Below are positions 1-5,037 of a DNA stretch of 5,037 nt, one piece after another. Made by a program: the position numbers and the translations under genes. The DNA comes from CAYZXK01 sp964482395. Lineage in GTDB: Bacteria; Planctomycetota; Phycisphaerae; UBA1845; Fen-1342. Every line of letters starts with the position of its first letter. Positions within the stretch are counted from its first letter, which is position 1. Under the pieces are notes generated by a model. It was not told the DNA's origin and searched no databases. It worked only from the letters and a program-made list of their open reading frames with translations. Location: contig CAYZXK010000140.1 of assembly GCA_964482395.1 (NCBI GenBank), positions 1 to 5,037 on the forward strand, written 5' to 3'.

Positions 1-1
1 G

Positions 2-436
2 ATGTACAGCAACACGGGGTCGAATGTATTCATTACGGCGATCCTGGGGCGCGTCGACGCACGCAGCGGCGAGCTGGAGTACGTGAACGCTGGCCACCCG
101 GCCCCGCTGCTGGTTCGGCGTGGCCGGGTCCAGCCGGAGCCGGACGGACATGCCCTGCCGCTGGGGATCGAACCGGACGAAGAATACCAGGTGCAGCAGA
201 TAGCCCCCGGGCCGGACCTCGAGGCGGCATTGTTCTATACCGACGGGCTGGTCGAGGCGGCTAACCCGGCCGGTCGGCTCCTGGACTTGACCCCGGTGAC
301 CGATGCACTGAGCCGACTGCCCGATCGACGAGCGGGCACCGTGCTTGGCAGTCTGCTGAGTCTGGTCCGGCAGCACGTGGGTCCGGGAAAGCACGCCGAC
401 GACCTGACGCTGATGGCAATAGAATACGTTCACTAG
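2..436 (+). CDS. SpoIIE/PP2C-type serine/threonine phosphatase, C-terminal fragment
   Basis: This is the last 144 codons of a PPM/PP2C-family phosphatase domain of the SpoIIE/RsbU type. Such proteins remove phosphate from serine on partners such as anti-anti-sigma factors, usually in the cytoplasm and often fused to sensory or response-regulator domains. Visible family motifs, numbered from the first codon in the window, are NAGHP at 29-33, LPLGI at 52-56, FYTDGLVEA at 78-86 and DDLTLM at 133-138. Asp81 and Asp133/Asp134 sit where this family binds Mn/Mg. The first codon is an ATG, but the segment there (FITAILGRVD) is already mid-domain, so this is an internal Met and the gene starts left of the window. 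The frame ends at TAG 434-436. The N-terminal part, including any sensor domain, is not visible, so the partner and signal cannot be named. It converges on the DMT transporter gene. The family call is firm; the pathway is unknown. Confidence 0.9.
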   Translation: MYSNTGSNVFITAILGRVDARSGELEYVNAGHPAPLLVRRGRVQPEPDGHALPLGIEPDEEYQVQQIAPGPDLEAALFYTDGLVEAANPAGRLLDLTPVTDALSRLPDRRAGTVLGSLLSLVRQHVGPGKHADDLTLMAIEYVH

Positions 437-554
437 CCCGATACGCCCTTGCACACCGCGGTTCCACATTAGGTCCCAGCATGCAGCGCTGAGCAGAACA
501 CATCAGCCAAAGGGGGCCTGACGAGCCGGGAATGTGTGCAGGCGCCCGGGTCGG

Positions 555-591
555 CACCGCGCGGTGGGCATCCGCGGTCTGACGGACCGTG
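555..591. terminator. GC-rich dyads in the convergent gap, possible shared terminator
   Basis: The 174-nt gap between the two convergent stop codons (436 and 611) holds no gene that I can support. It contains a perfect 12-bp palindrome, CACCGCGCGGTG, at 555-566. It also contains a hairpin with 7-bp arms (573-579 and 585-591, one G-T wobble) and a 5-nt loop. These sit where both convergent transcripts would need to end. Neither has a following T-run on either strand, so a classical intrinsic terminator is not shown. In DNA this GC-rich, short dyads also arise by chance. Confidence 0.25.
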
Positions 592-610
592 TGCCGTCAC
601 GGGCGGTCGT

Positions 611-1600
611 TCAGCCCGGCCGCACGAAAAGCAGCGCGGTGCCGCCGACCGCGATCAGAGCCCCTAACACGGCCCGATAGCTGATCCGTTCCTTGTGGAC
701 CCAGGCTGAAAGCGGCAGCAGGAAGATGGGCGTAAGGGAGCAGGCAGTCTGGGCAACGGCCAACGGAGCCCGATCGGACGCCACCAGCGACATCCAGATT
801 CCCAGAAACGGGCCGACGATGGAGCCGCACAGGGTAAGCAGGTATCCGCTGCGCCGGCGGGAGCCAGTGATAGATGGCGACCCATGCAAGTCGTCGGCCC
901 GCCGCCGGGCTGCCGTCCATGCCAAGGTAGGGAGGACGAAAATGGCCGCAAAGAACATGCGGACCAGCGTGGCGGCCTGGGGATCGAGATGCTCCTGCCG
1001 CGGCAGCCAGCCATGGCCGATGCCGGCCTTGCTGAGCAGCAACCCGCCGGCCTGACAGGCTGCGGCCAGCGTAGCCAAGACCAGGCCACGCAGACGGTTG
1101 GAACCGACGCCCGGCCCACCGGCCCCCGGGCGTTCAAGGATCACCCAGGCCACGCCGCTGACCGTAAGCGCCGTCCCCAGCCCCGAAAGCGCGGTCAGCG
1201 TCTCGCGAAGGGCCAGCCAGCCGAAGGCCGCCGCCAGCAGAGGCGCAGTGGTCATGATGAGCATCGAGAGCCGCGGACCGATCTCCACGAAGGCGGTAAA
1301 AAGGGCCAGATCACCGATGCTCAGCCCGACCAAACCGGAAAGCGCCAGCAAAAGCACCTGCCCGGAGTTGGCCTGCGGAATCCACAGGCCAGTCAGCAGC
1401 CGGTGCGTCAGCCCCAGCCAAATGACGGCCAGCACGATTCGAGTCGCATTGACGGTGGTGGGGCCGATCCGCTTGCCGGCGGCGGTGAAGCACATGGCCG
1501 TGCAGGTCCACAAGAGGGAAGCGGTCACGCCGGCCGCAGGTCCAAGGAACGGTTCAAGACCTGCAATCGGCGTCCAGCCGGCCAGCACAGGAGCAAACAT
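611..1600 (-). CDS. EamA-domain drug/metabolite (DMT) superfamily transporter
   Basis: This is an inner-membrane protein of the drug/metabolite transporter superfamily, made of two tandem EamA domains of about five membrane helices each. Members move small metabolites, amino acids or toxic compounds; the substrate cannot be read from sequence. From the Met at 1600 it has 329 residues. EamA 1 spans about 21-156 and ends with APLLAAAFGWLALRETLT followed by a Gly-rich last helix. EamA 2 spans about 171-327, with the matching TPIFLLPLSAWVHKERIS near its end. These paired P-L-W-E elements are typical of the family. The only large soluble loop, at about 195-252, is Arg-rich. An in-frame ATG at 1675 would add 25 residues that are basic and unlike a family N-terminus; I prefer 1600, although its GAGG lies only 2 nt from the ATG and is a poor Shine-Dalgarno. 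The stop is TGA at 613-611. It lies 111 nt downstream of rsmG on the same strand and may be cotranscribed. The family is sure; the start and substrate are not. Confidence 0.88.
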   Translation of the reverse strand: MFAPVLAGWTPIAGLEPFLGPAAGVTASLLWTCTAMCFTAAGKRIGPTTVNATRIVLAVIWLGLTHRLLTGLWIPQANSGQVLLLALSGLVGLSIGDLALFTAFVEIGPRLSMLIMTTAPLLAAAFGWLALRETLTALSGLGTALTVSGVAWVILERPGAGGPGVGSNRLRGLVLATLAAACQAGGLLLSKAGIGHGWLPRQEHLDPQAATLVRMFFAAIFVLPTLAWTAARRRADDLHGSPSITGSRRRSGYLLTLCGSIVGPFLGIWMSLVASDRAPLAVAQTACSLTPIFLLPLSAWVHKERISYRAVLGALIAVGGTALLFVRPG

Positions 1601-1711
1601 CACCTCATGCTGGACGCAAGTCCGGCGGAATGCAACCAGGCGGAAGATTGGGCGGTCCGACCACCCGCCCAGCATTGGTCCCCGGCCGGCCGGACAGTGC
1701 GGCTGCCGCCG

Positions 1712-2413
1712 CTACAACGGGCGTTTGACGGCCTGGCCGCTCTTGCGCGGCAGGCGGTCCGGCACGGGCCCTTCCTTGCGAAAGTCGAGCAAGACCCGGT
1801 CGTCGTGTTCGCCGGGCAGCCGGTAACGAACCGTGTCCACATGCTTCAAGCGGCAGGTCCGGACAGCGTTCTCAGCCGCCATGCACTCCGACTCCGCCGC
1901 CGACGCCGACTTGTAGAACCACGCATGCCCGCCCGTTCGGACGAACCCGGCCGCGTACTCCACTAATACTGGCAACGCAGCGACGGCCCGGGCGGTCACT
2001 CCGTCGAACCGCTCACGGTACGCCGGATCATGAGCCAGAATTTCCGCCCGGCCCCAGACCACCTTCAGGTTGGATAGTCCGAGACACAGCCCGATCCGCC
2101 GCACCGCTTCGACCTTCTTGCGGGTAGCATCCAGCAAGGTCACTGCAAGCGAAGATGCACAGGCAAGGGGAATACCGGGGAAACCGCCGCCGCTGCCCAG
2201 GTCAAGAAGGTCTCTGACCCCCGCGCGTTGCAGCAGTGGCAGCAGGACCAGACTGTCGCAGATGTGAATCCGCCAGACCTCAGCTTCGGTCTTGGCACCG
2301 GTGAGATTCACCCGTCGGCATTCTTCCAGCAGCAACCGGACGAACCGACGCAGCGCCTCGTAGCTGGTCGGGTCGAGCTCGAAGCCCGCCGCGGCAAGCT
2401 GCTCACGCGTCAT
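1712..2413 (-). CDS. rsmG: 16S rRNA (guanine-N7)-methyltransferase RsmG (GidB)
   Basis: RsmG uses S-adenosylmethionine to methylate N7 of G527 (E. coli numbering) in the 530 loop of 16S rRNA. Loss of it gives low-level streptomycin resistance in several bacteria. The 233-residue product matches the family length of about 207-240. Visible in order: NLTG at 36-39, H50 and DS at 53-54, the SAM-binding loop LLDLGSGGGFPGIPLA at 69-84, acidic D95 followed by KK at 99-100, GRAE at 121-124, TARAV at 140-144, a conserved-type lysine at 168, and the C-terminal PRKSG (222-226) to KRPL (230-233) ending. The domain is complete. The start is ATG 2413, which overlaps an upstream 35-codon frame as ATGA and has GGGA 6 nt before it. 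A GTG at 2425 would add four residues (start, G, W, P) and cannot be excluded. The common neighbours mnmG, parA and parB are absent here; instead it follows an HlyD-type adaptor gene. Confidence 0.96.
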   Translation of the reverse strand: MTREQLAAAGFELDPTSYEALRRFVRLLLEECRRVNLTGAKTEAEVWRIHICDSLVLLPLLQRAGVRDLLDLGSGGGFPGIPLACASSLAVTLLDATRKKVEAVRRIGLCLGLSNLKVVWGRAEILAHDPAYRERFDGVTARAVAALPVLVEYAAGFVRTGGHAWFYKSASAAESECMAAENAVRTCRLKHVDTVRYRLPGEHDDRVLLDFRKEGPVPDRLPRKSGQAVKRPL

Positions 2414-2516
2414 AGGCCATCCCACGCGGGCCGCCCGGGATCCGCCGAGCGCGGCGTGACTGCGAGCCGGCCCACCACCTCATGCGGCGGGCGGCGCTGA
2501 GGAGTCGGCCGCGCCA

Positions 2517-4157
2517 TCACCCGCGTGGCGGCGCGCCCCTGGCGGCCGGGGCTGGCGCGGGCGGAGGTGCGGGCTGCGAAGCTGCCGGAGCCGGCAACAT
2601 CGCCAAATGGCGCTCCTCCGGGGCCATCAGCACTTTGTCCCCGGCATTCAGGCCCGCGGTCACCTCCACCATCGTGGCGGTCGTTCGCCCCAGCCGGATC
2701 TCGACCGGCTCGACTGAGACACCCTTACGTACGAATACGAAGTGCTGAGCCCCGCGGGTGAACACCGCCTGCACCGGCACCGCCAACACATCGGGCACCT
2801 CTTCGATCAGGATCTCTATGTGAGCGGTGTCGCCGGGCGAAAGTGGGGCGTCGCTCTCGTCCAGACGGATCTCACTGGCATGCTCCTTGAGATTGGGATT
2901 CAGCCAGCTCCGCTCGGAATCGGCGAACTTGGCGATCTTGGTGAGGGTACCGGTGAAGGTCCGGCCCGGGACGGCGGGTACCCGCACCAGGCAAGGCAAT
3001 CCTTCCCGCAGTTTGTGGCGGTCAGCCTCGTGGATGCGGGTGCTGACCATCATCTTGGAAGTGTCCGGGATGGTCAGAAGAGTCTGACCGGGATAGGCCT
3101 GCTCGCCCACCGCGACGCGGTTCCCGCCCCAATAACGTCGCTCGCTCAGGTCGCCATACTGCACTATTCCATCCACCGGCGAGCGAATCTCGCACTTGCC
3201 CAGTTGTTCCTTGAGGCGCTCGAAGCGACGCTGGCGAATGGCCAAGGCCTGCTGCTGGTCCTCGACCTTGGCCAGGGCCTGCTTCTCGCGCGATTCGGCC
3301 CGTTGACGCTCGCGCTCCAGCTCCTGTCGGGCCTGCTCGACCGCGGCGACCTTCTGCATCCGGTTCTTCTTGAACTCGATTTCGTCCAGCGTACGCAGCT
3401 CGAGCTGATTCTTCTCCAAAGTCAGCTTGAGGCGCTCGACCTCATCCTCCAGCTCCTTGATCCGAGCCTTGGTGATGAAACCCCGGGCCTCCAGCGGGCG
3501 GCTCTTCTCCAGTTCTTCCTGCTTGCGGGCCAGCTCGGTGTTGGTCTGCATGATGGCGATCTGGATGGTCTTCAGGGCTCTCTGGTAGTCGCCCTCCAGA
3601 TAGCCCTCCAGCTCCAGATTGGCCACCTCCAGGTCCACCTCCGCCTTGGCGATCCGGCTCTGGTTTTCGCTGCGGGTGATCAACAGCGCCTGCTGGGCCT
3701 CCTCCAGAGCGGCGGCGATGCCCTTCAGCTCCAGCTCGGCCGTATCCACCCGGTCCTTCATGTCCTCGGCGGCCAGCTTGAGCAGCAGGTCGCCCTTGCT
3801 GACCCGCGTGCTCTCGGGAATCACCCACTCGATCGTTACCCGTTCGCCCTGGACTTCGCACTTGATTTCGACCGACTCGACCGGCTTGAGTTCGCCATCT
3901 TCTCTGAGCGTGATGTTCAGGGTGGTGGGTTTGACCACGAAGATCGCCGCCTGGTCGCTGGAGCCGCCGAACAGGCTCTTCAGTCGCCTCACCGGGCTAG
4001 TCAGGCCGACCAGCATCGCCAGGACGATCAGCCCCAGCCCGCCGATCAGCAGCCGCCGGCGCCAGCCTCGACCGACTCCTGCTCTGATCGCCGGTTTGCC
4101 GAGACTCTGAACCGGGCGGGCGATCGATCCCGACCCGGCCTGGGCAATCTGGTCCAT
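2517..4157 (-). CDS. HlyD/RND-family periplasmic adaptor (membrane fusion protein)
   Basis: A 546-residue adaptor of the kind that links an inner-membrane pump (ABC or RND) to an outer-membrane TolC-like channel. Parts in order: cytoplasmic basic stretch to about 33, membrane anchor at about 34-52, first lipoyl half at about 93-128 (including IPESTRVSKGDLLLKL), a long charged coiled-coil hairpin at about 134-319, second lipoyl half from CEIRSPVDGIVQYG at about 322-335 to PGQTLLTIPD at about 356-365, beta-barrel at about 369-449, membrane-proximal domain at about 454-511, and an Ala/Pro-rich tail at about 519-546. Near the hairpin middle, K218, L222 and T229 have the spacing of the R-x3-L-x6-S/T tip motif that docks on TolC, with Lys for Arg. 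The start at 4157 is chosen because GGAGG lies 6 nt upstream and the protein then opens just before its anchor; the frame stays open to 4370, but the added residues look non-coding. No pump or channel gene is adjacent, so substrate and partners are unknown. The stop is TGA 2519-2517. Confidence 0.92.
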   Translation of the reverse strand: MDQIAQAGSGSIARPVQSLGKPAIRAGVGRGWRRRLLIGGLGLIVLAMLVGLTSPVRRLKSLFGGSSDQAAIFVVKPTTLNITLREDGELKPVESVEIKCEVQGERVTIEWVIPESTRVSKGDLLLKLAAEDMKDRVDTAELELKGIAAALEEAQQALLITRSENQSRIAKAEVDLEVANLELEGYLEGDYQRALKTIQIAIMQTNTELARKQEELEKSRPLEARGFITKARIKELEDEVERLKLTLEKNQLELRTLDEIEFKKNRMQKVAAVEQARQELERERQRAESREKQALAKVEDQQQALAIRQRRFERLKEQLGKCEIRSPVDGIVQYGDLSERRYWGGNRVAVGEQAYPGQTLLTIPDTSKMMVSTRIHEADRHKLREGLPCLVRVPAVPGRTFTGTLTKIAKFADSERSWLNPNLKEHASEIRLDESDAPLSPGDTAHIEILIEEVPDVLAVPVQAVFTRGAQHFVFVRKGVSVEPVEIRLGRTTATMVEVTAGLNAGDKVLMAPEERHLAMLPAPAASQPAPPPAPAPAARGAPPRG

Positions 4158-4163
4158 GGGTGG

Positions 4164-4168
4164 CCTCC
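4164..4168 (-). promoter_or_regulatory. Shine-Dalgarno site of the HlyD-type adaptor gene
   Basis: GGAGG on the minus strand lies 6 nt before the ATG at 4157. It is the strongest ribosome-binding site in the window and decides the start of the adaptor. The earlier in-frame ATGs at 4205, 4250 and 4370 are not favoured over it; for 4250 I read the upstream bases and found no such site. Confidence 0.8.
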
Positions 4169-4199
4169 GACCGTACGACGCCGACAATCCACCCGCGTT

Positions 4200-4218
4200 C
4201 GGCATCCGCAGGATGCCG
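4200..4218 (-). promoter_or_regulatory. Perfect 8-bp hairpin in the leader of the adaptor gene
   Basis: CGGCATCC and GGATGCCG form a perfect 8-bp stem with a 3-nt loop. If transcription starts near 4248, as the candidate promoter predicts, the hairpin lies inside a leader of about 90 nt, roughly 30 nt before the Shine-Dalgarno site. No T-run follows on either strand, so it is not a classical terminator. It may stabilise the RNA or bind a regulator; the role is inferred. Confidence 0.45.
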
Positions 4219-4254
4219 GTGGGCCCAATTGCGGCCTTCAACTTCCCCATGTGT

Positions 4255-4283
4255 ATTCTACCGGACCGGTCCACACCTGTCGC
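4255..4283 (-). promoter_or_regulatory. Candidate sigma70-type promoter for the adaptor operon
   Basis: On the minus strand GCGACA (4283-4278, 4 of 6 to TTGACA) and TAGAAT (4260-4255, 5 of 6 to TATAAT) are separated by exactly 17 nt. Transcription would begin near 4248 and read the adaptor, then possibly rsmG and the DMT transporter gene. The spacer contains a perfect 10-bp dyad, GGACCGGTCC (4263-4272), nearly centred between the two boxes, a position where an operator would act. Consensus matching alone in GC-rich DNA is weak evidence. Confidence 0.4.
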
Positions 4284-4319
4284 CGGGCCGGCGTCGCCGG
4301 GCTTCCCGCCCGAGGCGGC

Positions 4320-4348
4320 TTGCCAGCCAAGCCGGCCCCGACTGAAAT
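4320..4348 (+). promoter_or_regulatory. Candidate sigma70-type promoter for the glycosyltransferase gene
   Basis: TTGCCA (4320-4325, 5 of 6 to TTGACA) and TGAAAT (4343-4348, 4 of 6 to TATAAT) are 17 nt apart on the plus strand. This would give a leader of roughly 58 nt before the ATG at 4413. It is back to back with the adaptor promoter, about 37 nt between their -35 boxes. The call rests on spacing and match only. Confidence 0.35.
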
Positions 4349-4412
4349 GCGCAGGCCGGTCGCCCGGCATCCAGTGCTCGGAGATCGCCGTCCAGAGGTC
4401 GGAAGCCGCAAG

Positions 4413-5037
4413 ATGCGAGTGCTACTGTACGCCCCGGTGGATCTCAACCTGATCGACGGGTCGGCAATCTGGTGCGTCTCAGTAGCTCAGATGCTGGGGC
4501 AAGATGGGGCGACTTCGGTCGATATTCTGCTGCACACGCCCGTCCACCGCGAGGTTAACCTGGGAGGACTAACGAGCGATTCGCGTTTCAGTCTGCGTGA
4601 TCCCTGGGCAGAGGGGGCGGAGTGGCTGCCTCGCGAGTTAGAACGTCTCGGGTCGCGCTTGACGCCCCAGCAGGCCCGGGACTGCATTCAGCGGTTGGAT
4701 GCGGCCCAGCCTTACGACCTGCTGATCGTGCGCGGCGGCCCGATCTGTCAAGAGGTCGCGGGCTTGCCGCGGCTTGCCGCCCGCACTTGGTTCTACCTGA
4801 CCCAGCAGGGGGCGGACCCGGCGACGGTCCGGGCGGTGGGACGGAGCAATGGGCGTATCGCCTGCCAGACCCCCCTGCTTCAGCAGTTCTTTGAAGATCT
4901 CCTGGGCCCATCACCCGATCGGTACGTACCCTTGCCGCCGATGGTGCCCCGGGTGCTGTGCGAAGCCCCGCGCAGCTCCGCCCCGGCTCCGCGAATTTGT
5001 TACATTGGGAAATTCGACCCGCACTATATGATCGAAG
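4413..5037 (+). CDS. GT-B (GT4-like) glycosyltransferase, N-terminal part
   Basis: The frame from ATG 4413 stays open to the right edge: 208 codons plus one base, with no stop. It opens MRVLLYAPVD, a first beta strand of a Rossmann-like GT-B domain, followed by DGSAIW at 15-20 where the family has its substrate loop. Further matches to the GT4 pattern are YDLLIVRG at 101-108, WFYL at 126-129, GRIACQTPLLQQFF at 147-160, YVPLPPMVP at 171-179 and ICYIGKFDP at 195-203; the last opens the C-terminal nucleotide-sugar-binding half, which is cut off. Such enzymes transfer a sugar from a nucleotide sugar to a glycan or lipid at the cytoplasmic membrane face, typically for polysaccharide or surface glycan synthesis. 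The donor and acceptor are not readable because the E-x7-E region lies outside the window. GGAAG at 4401-4405, 7 nt before the ATG, is a usable though weak ribosome-binding site. It is divergent from the adaptor gene. Confidence 0.82.
   Translation, partial: MRVLLYAPVDLNLIDGSAIWCVSVAQMLGQDGATSVDILLHTPVHREVNLGGLTSDSRFSLRDPWAEGAEWLPRELERLGSRLTPQQARDCIQRLDAAQPYDLLIVRGGPICQEVAGLPRLAARTWFYLTQQGADPATVRAVGRSNGRIACQTPLLQQFFEDLLGPSPDRYVPLPPMVPRVLCEAPRSSAPAPRICYIGKFDPHYMIE

Noticed and set aside
450..540. Inverted repeat TGCACAC (450-456) and GTGTGCA (534-540) in the convergent gap.
   Set aside because: The arms are only 7 bp and 77 nt apart, with no supporting structure between them; chance is sufficient.
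1601..1675. A 25-residue N-terminal extension of the DMT transporter from the ATG at 1675.
   Set aside because: The added residues are basic, not hydrophobic, and are not needed before the first membrane helix. It is kept as an alternative because neither start has a good ribosome-binding site.
1678..1695. GGCC-rich palindrome just downstream of the rsmG stop, considered as a terminator.
   Set aside because: The best pairing is only 4 bp at the ends with mismatches inside and no T-run; it is simple CCGG repetition in GC-rich DNA.
1098..1826. A second plus-strand frame (242 codons) over the same genes.
   Set aside because: It overlaps both the transporter and rsmG in antisense, its composition is Ser/Arg/Pro-rich, and no motif is visible.
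884..1966. A 360-codon open frame on the plus strand, opposite the DMT transporter and rsmG.
   Set aside because: It crosses two well-supported genes on the other strand, its product is low-complexity and rich in Arg, Gln and Gly, and it shows no domain. It is a shadow produced by high GC.
3619..4110. A 163-codon plus-strand frame opposite the adaptor's coiled coil.
   Set aside because: The Ser/Arg-rich product is what antisense reading of Glu/Leu/Ala heptads gives. The minus-strand frame has complete domain order.
4158..4370. Longer adaptor start at 4370, 4250 or 4205 in the same frame.
   Set aside because: The extra residues are not adaptor-like, they cover a candidate promoter and a perfect hairpin, and the GGAGG site points to 4157.
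4487..4914. Minus-strand and other-frame open stretches over the glycosyltransferase.
   Set aside because: The plus-strand frame from 4413 has recognisable GT-B strands and loops throughout; the others are Pro/Arg/Gly-rich shadows.

Overview
This is a GC-rich bacterial window carrying ordinary chromosomal genes and no mobile element, tRNA, rRNA or CRISPR array. Gene content and style suggest a Gram-negative-type envelope: there is a periplasmic adaptor of the HlyD/RND family. The form of that adaptor (a single N-terminal membrane anchor, a very long alpha-hairpin and an Ala/Pro-rich tail), together with high GC and mostly weak Shine-Dalgarno sites, would suit a planctomycete-like or related environmental lineage. 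That placement is inference from style only.

Layout from left to right: (1) 2-436, plus strand, the C-terminal end of a SpoIIE/PP2C-type serine phosphatase whose start lies outside the window. (2) 437-610, a short convergent gap with GC-rich dyads. (3) 611-1600, minus strand, a 10-TM EamA/DMT transporter. (4) 1712-2413, minus strand, rsmG, the 16S rRNA m7G methyltransferase. (5) 2517-4157, minus strand, an HlyD-type membrane-fusion protein. (6) 4158-4412, a divergent control region with two candidate promoters facing opposite ways, a dyad inside one promoter spacer and a strong hairpin in the adaptor leader. (7) 4413-5037, plus strand, the N-terminal half of a GT-B (GT4-like) glycosyltransferase that runs off the right edge.

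The three minus-strand genes (adaptor, rsmG, DMT transporter) lie head to tail with gaps of about 100 nt and could be one transcription unit starting near 4250. They share no obvious pathway. The adaptor has no inner-membrane pump or outer-membrane channel beside it here, so its partners must be encoded elsewhere. The phosphatase (signalling) and the glycosyltransferase (surface polysaccharide or glycolipid) belong to units extending beyond the two edges.

I see no convincing new multi-gene system. The points most worth a second look are the divergent control region, the unpartnered adaptor with a TolC-docking-like tip motif, and a 35-codon reading frame that exactly bridges the adaptor stop and the rsmG start.
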